Source: Carbonactinospora thermoautotrophica (GTDB taxonomy: Bacteria > Actinomycetota > Actinomycetes > Streptomycetales > Carbonactinosporaceae). Taken from it: 64,000 nt of DNA. Below are positions 10,186 to 19,565 of the stretch, one piece after another. Position 1 is the first letter of the stretch. The number at the start of each line of letters is the position of its first letter. Location: positions 124,001 through 188,000 of the forward strand of contig NZ_JYIJ01000018.1 of assembly GCF_001543895.1 (NCBI RefSeq). Reading direction: 5' to 3'. Under the pieces are notes generated by a model that worked only from the letters and a program-made list of their open reading frames with translations, ran no database searches and had not been told where the DNA came from. The position numbers and the translations under genes are program-made.

Positions 10186-11262
10186 TCAGCGGACGGTGAT
10201 CCGCTTGGTGTCCGGCCACAGGTCCGAGCCGTCCTCGGCCGACTCCTCGAAGGCTTTCACCACGTAGGTGCCGGGCGGCAGCTCGATCTCCTTGGCCCAG
10301 ATACCGAACGCGCCGGTGCCCGCGGTCGCGGTGGTGTAGGTGTCGGTCACCACCCGGTCGCCGGCGAGGACCTGGATGCGGACGTTGGCCTCGAACGTGT
10401 TGGCCACGCCCTCCAGCCGGACCGTCCGGCCGACCGTGTCGCCCTCCTGCGGGCTGGTGATCCAGACCGCGGCCTGCACCTGGTTCGGGTCGGCGCGTTT
10501 CACCGTGTCCGCACTACCCAGGCCACTCATCCGGGCCGGCAGGCCGTCGACGAGCAGGCGGATCCGCAGGTGCGCGGACCGCGCCGCCGCCGACACCGTG
10601 TAGGCGAGCTGCTGCAGGCTGATCTCGGCCTGCGCGGAGCCGAGCCCCGCCGCCTCCCTGGACAGGTCCACGGTCACCGTGTCGCCGACGCGCGTGACGG
10701 ACCGGACCCTCGTGCCGGGCGGCCAGTAGCTGCGGTAGTCCGGGTCGAGCGGCCGCTCGCTCAGCATGGCGCGCACCGCCGTGGTGATCGGGCCCCTGTA
10801 CTCGGGCACGCGCCGGAACTCCCGGTACAGGCGCGGCCCGGCGGGCGGGGCCTCCCCCACGTAGTAGACGGGCACCGTGATCGGGGCGCCGGGGTGGACC
10901 GGCTGCGGCTGGGGGGCCGTGGGGTGCGGGGCAGCCGGGCCCGGCGCCGCCGGGGTGGCGCCGCCCGGGCGCGGCGAGGCCGACGGCGAGCCCGGGGAGG
11001 CCGACTGGGGCGGCGCCTGGGCGGCGGTGCTGCCGGTGTCCTCCCGCTGCTCGACCGCGGTCATGACTCCGCCCACGGCGACGCCAGCCACCGCCGCGGT
11101 CGCGCTCGCGATCACCAACGGCGTGAACCAGGTGAACCGCGCCCGGGCCCGCGTGCGCGCGCGGATCCGCTGCAGCCCGTCGCCGGCCGGCTGGATCAGC
11201 TCCGCTTCCTCCTGCAGCGCCCGGCGCAGCCGTTCCACGAGGTAGTCCTCGTACTCGCTCAT
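10186..11262 (-). CDS. GerMN/Gmad2 domain membrane protein
   Basis: A 358-residue protein with a cytosolic N-terminus (about 50 residues, Arg rich), one membrane helix (about residues 50-72), a Pro/Ser/Ala-rich extracellular linker, a GerMN domain and a C-terminal Gmad2 Ig-like domain (WITSPQEGDTV... IELPPGTYVV). ATG 11262 overlaps the stop of the sigma factor gene (ATGA), so the two are translationally coupled. That coupling and the topology suggest the short cytosolic part may act as an anti-sigma segment, but no known anti-sigma motif is visible. The coding strand is also open far upstream, into the sigma gene, but only as an out-of-frame overlap. Confidence 0.85.
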   Translation of the reverse strand: MSEYEDYLVERLRRALQEEAELIQPAGDGLQRIRARTRARARFTWFTPLVIASATAAVAGVAVGGVMTAVEQREDTGSTAAQAPPQSASPGSPSASPRPGGATPAAPGPAAPHPTAPQPQPVHPGAPITVPVYYVGEAPPAGPRLYREFRRVPEYRGPITTAVRAMLSERPLDPDYRSYWPPGTRVRSVTRVGDTVTVDLSREAAGLGSAQAEISLQQLAYTVSAAARSAHLRIRLLVDGLPARMSGLGSADTVKRADPNQVQAAVWITSPQEGDTVGRTVRLEGVANTFEANVRIQVLAGDRVVTDTYTTATAGTGAFGIWAKEIELPPGTYVVKAFEESAEDGSDLWPDTKRITVR

Positions 11263-11834
11263 GGCAGGCGCTCCAAGACATGGCGCAATGCGGCTATGCC
11301 GCGGGACGTGTGGCTCTTGACCGCCCCTCTGCTGATCTTCATCGCGTCGGCGATCTCCGCCTCGGACAGGTTCGCGTAGTACCGCAGCACCAGCGCCTCC
11401 CGCTGGCGTGCCGGCAGGTTCCGCAACGCCTCGATCACCTCGTGCCGCTCCACATGACTCAGAGCGCTCTGCTCGGCGCTGGGCTCGTCCGGCATCGGGC
11501 GCGGTAAGTACTTGACCTCGACCTGCCGGCGGCGTAGTGCGGAGCGGGACCGGTTCACCACCGCCTGTCGGAGGTAGGCGAGCGCCCGGTCCGGATCGCG
11601 CAGCCGCCGCCACGCATCGTGCATGGCGACGAACGCGTCCTGCACGACCTCCTCGGCGACCTGCACGTCGTGCAGCAGCAGCGCGCTCAAGCGAACCAGC
11701 GAGTGGTAGTGGGCGGCGTACAGCTCGGTGACCGCCTCGTCGGCGCCCCACCGTTCGCCTACGTTGCTCTGCTGCTCGAGCACTCCGCCCACCAGTGCCT
11801 GCGTCACATCGGTGTGACGCGTGCCGTCGCCCAC
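11259..11834 (-). CDS. ECF sigma factor, SigE family
   Basis: About 191 residues. Sigma region 2 is visible in LYAAHYHSLVRLSALLL...AEEVVQDAFVAMHDAWRRLRD, and region 4 in LPARQREALVLRYYANLSEAEIADAMKISRGAVKSHTSRGI. This is the actinobacterial SigE-family ECF type. GTG 11834 was chosen because GGAGAGGG lies about seven bases upstream; the frame is open further up to 11906 but that leaves almost no promoter space before the divergent HIT gene. The downstream gene overlaps by four bases and may encode its membrane-bound regulator. Confidence 0.9.
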   Translation of the reverse strand: MGDGTRHTDVTQALVGGVLEQQSNVGERWGADEAVTELYAAHYHSLVRLSALLLHDVQVAEEVVQDAFVAMHDAWRRLRDPDRALAYLRQAVVNRSRSALRRRQVEVKYLPRPMPDEPSAEQSALSHVERHEVIEALRNLPARQREALVLRYYANLSEAEIADAMKISRGAVKSHTSRGIAALRHVLERLP

Positions 11835-11944
11835 CGGTTTACCCTCTCCGGTCCCCGGACACGGATGAGCCACACCGAAACCGGGTGTGAGTACGATCCC
11901 GACCACGGCGTGTTCGCGAGCACGCCGCCACGAGAGGAGGAGAC

Positions 11945-12319
11945 ATGGCGGAGGAGGCGACGACGGCCAACCCGGTGTCTGACTGCTTGTTCTGCAAGAT
12001 CCTGGCCGGTGAGGTGCCAGCGACGGTCGTCCGGGAGACCGATCGGACGCTCGCCTTTCGCGACATCAACCCCCAGGCGCCCACCCACGTGCTGGTGATC
12101 CCGAAGGAACACCACCCGAACGCGGCCGCGCTGGCCGCCGCCGACCCGGAGCTGACCGCCTACCTGCTGCGCGAGTGCGGCGAGGTGGCCCGGGCTGAGG
12201 GGGTGGCTGACAGCGGGTACCGGATCGTGTTCAACACTGGCTCAGGAGCCGGCCAGACCGTGTTCCACGTGCACGCGCACGTGCTCGGCGGTCGCGGTTT
12301 CGGCTGGCCGCCGGGCTGA
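11945..12319 (+). CDS. HIT family nucleotide-binding hydrolase
   Basis: A 124-residue histidine triad protein of the HinT group, which hydrolyses nucleoside phosphoramidates such as AMP-lysine. The triad HVHAHV lies at residues 108-113 and the N-terminal CLFCKILAGEVPA zinc-like motif of the group is present. GAGAGGAGGAGAC stands directly before the ATG, a very strong ribosome binding site. In actinobacteria this gene commonly lies between rsmE and phoH, as here. Confidence 0.95.
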   Translation: MAEEATTANPVSDCLFCKILAGEVPATVVRETDRTLAFRDINPQAPTHVLVIPKEHHPNAAALAAADPELTAYLLRECGEVARAEGVADSGYRIVFNTGSGAGQTVFHVHAHVLGGRGFGWPPG

Positions 12320-12649
12320 GCCTCGCTCAGCCGCGAGCCGCGGCTGACCACCTACGCGCTCCTGGCTTTCCCGGAAGGATCCTGCGACTGGCGGGTTTCG
12401 AGGTCACCGGAACCGCCACTCGACTCGGGAAGGGGGAACCCGGCTTGCACGGGGATTCCAGGTAACCGGTGAAGCGCTGGAACGCTTGACGCGTACCTCG
12501 CAGGAGCGCGCGTCGACGCGGCTATGGACAACCTGGATGACGTAGCCAAGCTTGTGCCGGTCACCGACGCCTTCCAGGGGATGGCCAGGAACCACCGGGA
12601 GGCCGACGCGGCGACCGAGGCCCGACGACGAACTGATGGAGGAGCCGGA
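12320..12649. other. Intergenic stretch, no clear gene
   Basis: About 330 bases between the HIT gene and the next gene. The plus-strand frame of the 98-residue protein remains open back to an ATG at 12524, but that start has no ribosome binding site. No tRNA, strong terminator or known riboswitch was seen. It probably holds the promoter of the 12650-13871 unit. Confidence 0.5.
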
Positions 12650-12946
12650 GTGCTGCCGAGCGCGCAGGTGTACCGGGACTCGGCGCGGCCTCATCTCGCG
12701 CCGGGCGAGCGGCTGCTCGCGGTCGTCCCGATCAGCGGCGCACCCGGTGTTCCGGCTCCCCTACTCGAGCTGTTGGCACCGCGCGAGCCGGCGGAGTGGG
12801 AGAAGAAGATCGCCAAGCCGCTCAAGGCGCTCGGCTTCGTGGCTGGGTCGGCCAAGCCGTTCGTCCCCGTTGCCGGCGCCGGGGTCGTCTCCTCGTTGCC
12901 GCGTTACGCCGACAAGCTGGCGGCGGTGTTGGGAGCGGCGCGCTGA
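12650..12946 (+). CDS. Small protein of unknown function before RNase Z
   Basis: A 98-residue protein with no family that I recognise. It has [15 protein letters not shown] near the start, an acidic-basic middle ([19 protein letters not shown]) and a C-terminal segment rich in small hydrophobic residues, but no clear membrane helix. GTG 12650 is chosen because GGAGGAG at 12638-12644 lies five bases upstream; an in-frame ATG at 12524 would add 42 residues. The stop is separated by one base from the start of the RNase Z-like gene, so the two form a coupled unit. Confidence 0.7.
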   Translation: MLPSAQVYRDSARPHLAPGERLLAVVPISGAPGVPAPLLELLAPREPAEWEKKIAKPLKALGFVAGSAKPFVPVAGAGVVSSLPRYADKLAAVLGAAR

Positions 12947-12947
12947 G

Positions 12948-13871
12948 GTGTCCGTCCGCGAACTGGTCGTCTTGGGCACCGCCAGCCAGGTGCCGACCCG
13001 GTACCGCAACCACAACGGGTACTTCCTGCTCTGGGACGGCGAGGGCATCCTCTTCGACCCCGGTGAGGGCACGCAGCGGCAGATGCTCCACGCCGGGGTG
13101 ACCGCACACGACATCACCCGGATCTGCGTCACCCACCTGCACGGCGACCACTGCCTCGGCCTGCCCGGGGTGATCCAGCGGCTCTCCCTGGACGGGGTCG
13201 ACCACCCGGTCCAGCTCGCGTATCCGGCGAGCGGGGAGCGGTTCGTGCGCCGGCTGCGGTACGCCAGCGCCTTCTACGAGGTCGCCGAGGTGGTCGAGCA
13301 CCCGCTGCGCGGCGCGGAGGCGCTGGTCGCGGAGTCGACCAAGCCTCCCTTCCGGATCGTCGCCCGCCGGCTGGACCACGGCCTGGAGGCGTACGGGTAC
13401 CGGCTGGAGGAGCCTGACGGCCGCCGCATGCTCCCCGAGAGGCTGGCCGCGGCCGGCATCAACGGCCCGGACGTGGGCCGGCTGCAGCGCCAGGGGTGGC
13501 TGGACGTCGACGGCCGGCGCGTCACGCTGGAGGAGGTGAGCGCCCCGCGGCCCGGCCAGCGGTTCGCGTTCGTCATGGACACCCGGCTGTGCGACGCCGC
13601 GTTCGCCCTGGCCGAGGGCGCGGACCTGCTGGTCTGCGAGGCCACCTTCACGACCCGGGACGCCGCGCTCGCCGCTGAGCACGGTCACCTCACCGCCGCC
13701 CAGGCCGCCCGGATCGCCGCCGAGTCCGGGGCGCGCGTCCTGGTGCTCACCCACTTCTCGCAGCGCTACCGCGACCTGTCGGTGTTGCTGGAGGAGGCCC
13801 GGGAGATCTTCGCCGGGGAGTGCGTGCTGGCGCGGGACCTGACCCGGGTGCGGGTTCCGCCACGCCGGTGA
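12948..13871 (+). CDS. rnz: Ribonuclease Z-like MBL-fold protein
   Basis: A 307-residue metallo-beta-lactamase-fold protein of the ElaC/RNase Z group, which cleaves tRNA precursors after the discriminator base. It shows [20 protein letters not shown] at the start, then [12 protein letters not shown] and the metal motif [13 protein letters not shown], and later [26 protein letters not shown] and LTHFSQRY, all in the order found in RNase Z. The GTG start lies one base after the previous stop. Length and motifs fit a functional enzyme; a non-tRNA role is possible because some actinobacterial paralogues are uncharacterised. Confidence 0.85.
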   Translation: MSVRELVVLGTASQVPTRYRNHNGYFLLWDGEGILFDPGEGTQRQMLHAGVTAHDITRICVTHLHGDHCLGLPGVIQRLSLDGVDHPVQLAYPASGERFVRRLRYASAFYEVAEVVEHPLRGAEALVAESTKPPFRIVARRLDHGLEAYGYRLEEPDGRRMLPERLAAAGINGPDVGRLQRQGWLDVDGRRVTLEEVSAPRPGQRFAFVMDTRLCDAAFALAEGADLLVCEATFTTRDAALAAEHGHLTAAQAARIAAESGARVLVLTHFSQRYRDLSVLLEEAREIFAGECVLARDLTRVRVPPRR

Positions 13872-14033
13872 CGATTCAGCAGTAACCGGAAGAACCGGGC
13901 GCATGTCACACGTTGACCTTCCCGGAAAAGACAGCAGCCATGGGGTTTGGAAACGCCCTGCGCGGTTACGATGAAGGCGTTTCCCCATCCCCGGACACGG
14001 AGGGCAGGGACGAGAAGGCCGCAAGGCCGACCT

Positions 14034-15041
14034 ATGGCTGAAACCCATACTCAGAAGATCGTCATTCCGGCCCAGTACACGATGGTGAGCCTGCTGGGTT
14101 CGGGTGACGTGTTGTTGAAGGTCATCGAGAAGGCGTTTCCGGACGCCGACATCCACGTCCGCGGCAACGAGATCACCGTCACCGGGAACCGCGGCGATGT
14201 CGAGCTGATCCAGAAGCTGTTCGGCGAGATGGTGCTCGTGTTGCGCACCGGGCAGCCGCTGACCGAGGACGCCGTCGAGCGGTCGATCAGCATGTTGCGC
14301 TCGGCCGAGGAGACCCGCCCGGCCGAGGTGCTCACGCTGAACATCCTGTCGAACCGCGGGCGCACGATCCGGCCGAAGACGCTGAACCAGAAGCGGTACG
14401 TGGAGGCGATCGACAAGCACACGATCGTGTTCGCGATCGGCCCGGCCGGCACCGGCAAGACATACCTCGCGATGGCCAAGGCCGTACAGGCGCTGCAGGC
14501 CAAGCAGGTGAACCGGATCATCCTGACCCGCCCCGCGGTCGAGGCCGGGGAACGGCTCGGCTTCCTGCCCGGCACGCTGTACGAGAAGATCGACCCGTAC
14601 CTGCGGCCGTTGTACGACGCGCTGCACGACATGATCGACCCCGATTCGATCCCGCGGCTCATGGCCAACGGCACGATCGAGGTCGCCCCGCTGGCGTACA
14701 TGCGCGGCCGTACGCTCAACGACGCCTTCATCATCCTGGACGAGGCCCAGAACACCTCCCCGGAGCAGATGAAGATGTTCTTGACCCGGCTCGGGTTCGG
14801 GTCGAAGATCGTCGTCACCGGCGACATCACCCAGATCGACCTGCCGGCGGGCACCAAGAGCGGCCTGCGCGTGGTGCAGGAGATCCTCCAGGACATCGAG
14901 GACGTCCACTTCTGCCAGCTGACCAGCCACGACGTGGTCCGGCACAAGTTGGTGGGGCGGATCGTGGACGCCTACAACCGCTACGACGCGGAGCGGACGA
15001 GGCAGCCGGTCGCCTCGCGCCGCCAGCACGGGGCGAGCTGA
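14034..15041 (+). CDS. PhoH family ATPase
   Basis: A 335-residue cytosolic NTPase of the PhoH family. An N-terminal KH-like segment (residues 10-70) is followed by the Walker A motif GPAGTGKT (136-143) and the Walker B-like FIILDEAQNTSPEQMKMFLTR region. The family is linked to RNA metabolism and sits next to ybeY in most bacteria, as here. The start is ATG 14034; the ribosome binding site is weak. The stop lies 24 bases before ybeY, so they form one operon. Confidence 0.94.
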   Translation: MAETHTQKIVIPAQYTMVSLLGSGDVLLKVIEKAFPDADIHVRGNEITVTGNRGDVELIQKLFGEMVLVLRTGQPLTEDAVERSISMLRSAEETRPAEVLTLNILSNRGRTIRPKTLNQKRYVEAIDKHTIVFAIGPAGTGKTYLAMAKAVQALQAKQVNRIILTRPAVEAGERLGFLPGTLYEKIDPYLRPLYDALHDMIDPDSIPRLMANGTIEVAPLAYMRGRTLNDAFIILDEAQNTSPEQMKMFLTRLGFGSKIVVTGDITQIDLPAGTKSGLRVVQEILQDIEDVHFCQLTSHDVVRHKLVGRIVDAYNRYDAERTRQPVASRRQHGAS

Positions 15042-15065
15042 GCAGCCGGGCAGGGACTGAGACGC

Positions 15066-15539
15066 ATGTCGATCGACATAAACAACGAGTCCGGGTACGA
15101 GGTCGACGAGGAGACGCTGGTGCAGCTCGCCCGGTTCGTCCTCGACCGGATGCGCATCCATCCGCTCGCCGAGCTGTCGATCCTGCTGGTCGACTCCGCG
15201 ACGATGGAGCAGCTGCACATCCAGTGGATGGACGAGCCCGGCCCCACCGACGTGCTCGCCTTCCCCATGGACGAACTGCGGCCCGGACGGGAGGAGGAGC
15301 CCGAGCCGGAGCCGGGGTTGCTCGGTGACGTGGTGCTCTGTCCCGAGGTCGCCGAGCAGCAGGCCCGGCAGGCCGGCCACTCGACCGAGGAGGAGCTGCA
15401 CCTGCTCTGCACCCACGGGATCCTGCACCTGCTCGGGTACGACCACGGCACGCCGGAGGAGGAGCGCCAGATGTTCGGGCTCCAGAACGAGCTGCTCGCC
15501 GCCTGGCGGCAGCAGCGGCAGGCCGCTGGGGGCCGATGA
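15066..15539 (+). CDS. ybeY: Endoribonuclease YbeY
   Basis: A 157-residue single-strand-specific RNase for 16S rRNA 3' maturation and ribosome quality control. The zinc site [11 protein letters not shown] gives His117, His121 and His127, and DVLAFPMDE precedes it as in all YbeY. It is in an operon with phoH. An unusually acidic insert, [10 protein letters not shown], sits in the loop before the LLGDVVLC strand. Confidence 0.96.
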   Translation: MSIDINNESGYEVDEETLVQLARFVLDRMRIHPLAELSILLVDSATMEQLHIQWMDEPGPTDVLAFPMDELRPGREEEPEPEPGLLGDVVLCPEVAEQQARQAGHSTEEELHLLCTHGILHLLGYDHGTPEEERQMFGLQNELLAAWRQQRQAAGGR

Positions 15540-15627
15540 TGACGACGGCCTGCCATACCGGGCCGGCGGCGACCGAGCGGACCGGTCGCCCCGGGCACGG
15601 GACCTTCGGGCACAGCGAGACGGCCGC

Positions 15628-16944
15628 ATGAGCGAGTTCGAGATCTGGCTGCTCGCCGGCATCGTCGGGTTGGTGGCCCTGGCCGCGATGTTCGCCGCGG
15701 CCGAGGTGGCCTTGTCGCGCGTCTCGCGGGTGCGGGTCGAGGAGATGGTGCGCGACGGCCGGCGTGCGGCGCTCCGGCTCCAGCAGGTGCTGGAGGACCC
15801 GCCGCGTTACCTGAACCTGGTCCTGCTGCTGCGGCTGTGCTGCGAGCTGACCGCCGCGGTCCTGGTGGCCATGCTGTGCCTGCGGTGGTTCCCCGCGGAG
15901 TGGCAGGCGGTGCTGGTGGCCGCCGGCGTGATGGTGCTGGTCTCCTACATCGGGATCGGCGTCGCCCCCCGCACGCTCGCCCGGCAGCACCCGGACCGGG
16001 TGGCGGTCGCCAGCGCCGTCCTGGTCGTGCCGCTCACCAAGGTGTTGGGCCCGCTGCCCAGGCTGCTGATCCTCATCGGCAACGCGCTCACCCCGGGCAA
16101 GGGCTTCAGCGAGGGGCCGTTCGCCTCCGAGGCCGAGCTGCGCGAGCTGGTGGACCTGGCCGAGAAGAGCCAGCTCATCGAGGCCGAGGAGCGCCGCATG
16201 GTGCACTCGGTGTTCGATCTGGGCGACACGCTCGTACGCGAGGTCATGGTGCCGCGCACCGAGATGGTGTTCATCGAGCGGCACAAGACGCTGCGCCAGG
16301 CCATGTCGCTGGCGCTGCGCAGCGGTTTCTCCCGCATCCCGGTGGTGGGGGAGAACGCCGACGACGTGGTCGGCATCGTGTACCTCAAGGACCTGACCCG
16401 CCGCGTGTACGAGTACCACGAGGCGGAGAACACCGAGCGGGTCGAGTCGGTGATGCGCCCGGCCACGTTCGTGCCGGACTCCAAGCCGGCTGATGAGCTG
16501 CTGCGCGAGATGCAGGCGCGCCAGATCCACATGGCGATCGTGGTGGACGAGTACGGCGGCACCGCCGGCCTGGTCACGATCGAGGACATCCTGGAGGAGA
16601 TCGTCGGCGAGATCGCCGACGAGTACGACGTGGAGCGGCCCGTCGTGGAGTGGCTGCCCAACGGCGCGGCGCGGGTCTCGGCGCGGCTGTCCGTGAGCGA
16701 GCTGGCCGAGCTGTTCGACGTGAAGATCGAGGACGAGGACGTGGACACGGTCGGCGGCCTCATGGGCAAGTACCTCGGCCGGGTGCCGATCCCGGGCGCG
16801 GAGATCACGGTCCAGGGCCTGTCACTGACCGCGGAGAGCGCTGAGGGCCGGCGCAACCGCATCGGCACCGTGCTGGTGCGCCGGGTGGAGCAGCCGAGCG
16901 AGGAGGCCGAGGAGGAGGAGCACCGGGAGCGCAGCTCCGCCTGA
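15628..16944 (+). CDS. CNNM/CBS domain membrane protein (CorC/hemolysin family)
   Basis: A 438-residue transporter-like protein. The N-terminal CNNM domain has about four membrane segments (residues 5-25, 60-85, 95-112, 125-150), including AAAEVALSRVSRVR near residue 23. Two CBS domains follow (VMVPRTEMVFI..., then VMRPATFVPDSKPADELL...MAIVVDEYGGTAGLVTIEDILEEIVGEI), then a C-terminal CorC_HlyC domain. Such proteins move or regulate magnesium or cobalt. ATG 15628 begins the natural signal-anchor-like start MSEFEIWLL. It belongs to the phoH-ybeY unit, 88 bases after ybeY. Confidence 0.92.
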   Translation: MSEFEIWLLAGIVGLVALAAMFAAAEVALSRVSRVRVEEMVRDGRRAALRLQQVLEDPPRYLNLVLLLRLCCELTAAVLVAMLCLRWFPAEWQAVLVAAGVMVLVSYIGIGVAPRTLARQHPDRVAVASAVLVVPLTKVLGPLPRLLILIGNALTPGKGFSEGPFASEAELRELVDLAEKSQLIEAEERRMVHSVFDLGDTLVREVMVPRTEMVFIERHKTLRQAMSLALRSGFSRIPVVGENADDVVGIVYLKDLTRRVYEYHEAENTERVESVMRPATFVPDSKPADELLREMQARQIHMAIVVDEYGGTAGLVTIEDILEEIVGEIADEYDVERPVVEWLPNGAARVSARLSVSELAELFDVKIEDEDVDTVGGLMGKYLGRVPIPGAEITVQGLSLTAESAEGRRNRIGTVLVRRVEQPSEEAEEEEHRERSSA

Positions 16945-16986
16945 GGAGGCTTCCAGTGCGCGTGTCGTCACCCGCGCACCCCAGGG

Positions 16987-17868
16987 TCAGCCGGGCAGTT
17001 GCTCCGCCCACGCGCGGATGCGCGCGGCGACCGGGGCTCCGGCCTTGACCCAGCGGAAGTGGTCCAGCCGCGTCCCGGCCCGTTCGGCCGTGTAGTGCCA
17101 GCGCTCGACCGGCGCGGCCGTGAGCTTCTCGCACAGGTGGTCGATCGTCGCCGGCGGGGTCAGTGTGTCCCCGGCCACGGAGACGGCCAGCACGGGGGTG
17201 CGCATCAGGGCGAGCCGTGCTTCGTAGTCCTCGGCCGCGCCAGGAATCCGGTACGTGCCGGTGCGCGCGGTCCGGGCCCAGTCCCGGATCACGCCGCGCG
17301 CCTGCACGCCGCCGAACCCGAGCCGGTGACCGGGCCAGTACCCCCACAGGCTCGCGACCACCGCGGCGAGCTGCGCGAAGGCCAGCACCCCGACCGCGCC
17401 CACGCCGCGGTAGCAGCGGTAGTACGGGATGCCCGCCGCCACCAGGGCCACGCCCGCCACCCGGTCGGCACCGTGCGCGGCGGCGTACAACAGGCTGAGC
17501 TGCCCGCCCAGGCTGTGCCCGCCGAGCGCGACGCGCTGGTCCGGGTACCGCTCGCCCACCCAGTCCAGCACCGCGTCACAGTCCCGGCCGACCAGGTCGG
17601 CGTAGCCGTACCGGGACCGCCGGCTGACCGGCGGCGTGCTCGCCCCGTGCCCGCGCAGGTCGGCGACGACCACCGGGAAACCTTCGCCGGCCAGGTGTTG
17701 GCAGAACCGCTCGTAGTAGCGGGCCGGCACGCCCATCGCCGGCCAGAACACCAGCACCGGCAGGCCCTCGCGGTCACCCCGGTCGTACACGCGCAGCCCC
17801 AGCCGCTCGCCGGCGTGCTCGAGGTACGCCTCCTCCGGCGTGACGACGGTCAGGTCAGCATCGGCCAT
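16987..17868 (-). CDS. Alpha/beta hydrolase
   Basis: A 293-residue alpha/beta-fold hydrolase. The nucleophile elbow is GHSLGG with Ser119, and the oxyanion region is FWPAMGVPARYYERF near residue 45, followed by DLRGHGAS. PVLAVSVAGDTLTPPATIDHL supplies the late acidic residue and a late histidine in RLDHFRWVK is a candidate for the triad. The substrate is unknown; the pattern resembles YheT-like or serine aminopeptidase-like hydrolases. It is convergent with the CNNM/CBS gene, 42 bases away. Confidence 0.85.
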   Translation of the reverse strand: MADADLTVVTPEEAYLEHAGERLGLRVYDRGDREGLPVLVFWPAMGVPARYYERFCQHLAGEGFPVVVADLRGHGASTPPVSRRSRYGYADLVGRDCDAVLDWVGERYPDQRVALGGHSLGGQLSLLYAAAHGADRVAGVALVAAGIPYYRCYRGVGAVGVLAFAQLAAVVASLWGYWPGHRLGFGGVQARGVIRDWARTARTGTYRIPGAAEDYEARLALMRTPVLAVSVAGDTLTPPATIDHLCEKLTAAPVERWHYTAERAGTRLDHFRWVKAGAPVAARIRAWAEQLPG

Positions 17869-18164
17869 GGCCGGATGTTACTCGTAGGTAAGGATGACGG
17901 GCCAGAGCCGGATCTCCGGGTTGGGCCTCCCATATCCGCTGAGGCCGCGGCCGTTTCCCGGGGTGGCGGCCCGCACGGTGGCCATCGGCTTCCTCAACAG
18001 CCAGCGGTGAACCACCGGCGCAAGACCGGGCCGAAAGACACCGAGCGGCTCGAACGAGGCCCCTGGCCCGGGCAGCGGCATCCCCCCACCCCGCGATCAA
18101 GAACCCGCGCCGTCACCTACAGCGATCGAGCTATTCACGCCAGGGCCCGCACTAGGCTTGTGTC

Positions 18165-18512
18165 GTGACCAACGAACAGCTGGACCCCGAGGACCAGAAG
18201 CTCATCACGCTGGCCCGCGCGGCCCGGGCGCGCAACGACGCCCCGGAGGCGGCTGCGGTACGGGACGAGACCGGCCGGACGTACGTGGCCACGACGGTCG
18301 ACCTGCCGTCGCTCACGCTCTCCTCGTTGCAGCTCGCCGTCGCCATGGCGGTGTCGAGCGGCGCCAAGGGCTTGGAAGCCGCGGCCGTGGTGGCCCAGGC
18401 GGGGGTGGCCTGCGCGGACGGGGTGGCGGCCGTGCGCGACCTGGCCGGCCCCGGGGTGCCCGTGCATCTGGCTGGCCCGGACGGCACGCTGCGCACGACG
18501 GTCACGAGCTGA
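18165..18512 (+). CDS. Cytidine deaminase-like protein lacking the catalytic motifs
   Basis: A 115-residue protein found immediately before era. The position and the core (EAAAVRDETGRTYVATTVDLPSLTLSSLQLAVAMAVSSG) match the truncated cytidine deaminase-like proteins of actinobacteria. The zinc and proton-shuttle motifs of active deaminases (HAE and PCxxC) are absent, so catalysis is doubtful. The GTG start is six bases after TAGGCT (18153-18158), suggesting a leaderless transcript. It lies 15 bases before era, so the two are probably cotranscribed. Confidence 0.75.
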   Translation: MTNEQLDPEDQKLITLARAARARNDAPEAAAVRDETGRTYVATTVDLPSLTLSSLQLAVAMAVSSGAKGLEAAAVVAQAGVACADGVAAVRDLAGPGVPVHLAGPDGTLRTTVTS

Positions 18513-18527
18513 GGACGCGCTGAGCAC

Positions 18528-19469
18528 ATGACGACACGCCCCGCTGAGCAACCGCAGGCCCACCGGTCGGGCTTCGCCTGCCTCGTCGGCCGGCCGAACG
18601 CCGGCAAGTCCACGCTCACCAACGCGCTCGTCGGGGCGAAGGTCGCGATCATGTCGGAGAAGCCGCAGACCACGCGGCACACGATCCGCGGCATCGTGCA
18701 CCGTCCGGACGCCCAGCTCGTCCTCGTCGACACCCCCGGCCTGCACAAGCCGCGGACGCTGCTCGGCGAGCGGCTCAACGATCTGGTCCGCACCACCTGG
18801 GCCGAGGTCGACGTCATCGGCATGTGCCTCCCGGCCGACGAGAAGATCGGCCCGGGCGACCGGTTCATCGCGCGCGAGTTGGCCCGCATCCAGCGCACGC
18901 CGAAGATCGCGATCGTCACCAAGACCGACCTGGCGACCAAGAAGCAGATCGCCGAGCAGCTCATCGCGGCCGAGCAGCTCGGCCGCGAGGTGGGCCTGGA
19001 GTGGGCCGAGATCGTCCCGGTCTCGGCGGTGAAGCACTACCAGGTGGACCTGCTCGCCGACCTGATGATCAAGTACCTGCCGGAGGGCCCGCCCCTGTAC
19101 CCGGAGGGCGAGCTGACCGACGAGCCCGAGCAGGTCATGGTCGCCGAGCTGATCCGCGAGGCCGCGCTGGAGGGCGTGCGGGACGAGTTGCCGCACTCGC
19201 TCGCCGTCGTGGTCGAGGAGATGCTGCCGCGCGAGGGCCGGCCGGCGGACCGGCCGCTGCTCGACATCCACGCGAACCTGTTCGTCGAGCGTCCCAGCCA
19301 GAAGGCCATCGTGATCGGCGCCGGCGGCCAGCGGCTCAAGGAGGTCGGCACCAAGGCGCGCCGCCAGATCGAGGCGCTGCTCGGCACCCCGGTCTACCTC
19401 GACCTGCACGTGAAGGTCGCCAAGGACTGGCAGCGCGACCCCAAGCAGCTGCGCCGGCTCGGGTTCTGA
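18528..19469 (+). CDS. era: GTPase Era
   Basis: A 313-residue GTPase that binds the 3' end of 16S rRNA and helps 30S assembly. The G1 motif GRPNAGKS is at residues 21-28, with VDTPGLHKP (G3) and TKTDL (G4). The C-terminal KH domain is shown by VIGAGGQRLKEVGTKARRQIEALLG. Length and domains are normal. Together with ybeY it makes a 16S rRNA maturation neighbourhood. Confidence 0.97.
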   Translation: MTTRPAEQPQAHRSGFACLVGRPNAGKSTLTNALVGAKVAIMSEKPQTTRHTIRGIVHRPDAQLVLVDTPGLHKPRTLLGERLNDLVRTTWAEVDVIGMCLPADEKIGPGDRFIARELARIQRTPKIAIVTKTDLATKKQIAEQLIAAEQLGREVGLEWAEIVPVSAVKHYQVDLLADLMIKYLPEGPPLYPEGELTDEPEQVMVAELIREAALEGVRDELPHSLAVVVEEMLPREGRPADRPLLDIHANLFVERPSQKAIVIGAGGQRLKEVGTKARRQIEALLGTPVYLDLHVKVAKDWQRDPKQLRRLGF

Positions 19470-19565
19470 CCGTCGGTCACCGGCCGCGCGCCGGGGACGC
19501 CGCGGGTCCGCGAGGGCGGGACGCCCAAGCCCGGGCTCGGCGGCCATGGCGCCCAGGAAGGGCGC

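Noticed and set aside
7157-10219. A 1020-codon open frame on the minus strand opposite hrcA-dnaJ-rsmE
   Set aside because: It is the antisense shadow of three well-supported genes; such long frames arise from high GC and the sequence matches no family.
12822-15662. A 946-codon open frame on the minus strand opposite the RNase Z, phoH and ybeY genes
   Set aside because: Low-complexity Arg/Gly/Leu-rich translation without motifs; the plus-strand genes have clear family signatures.
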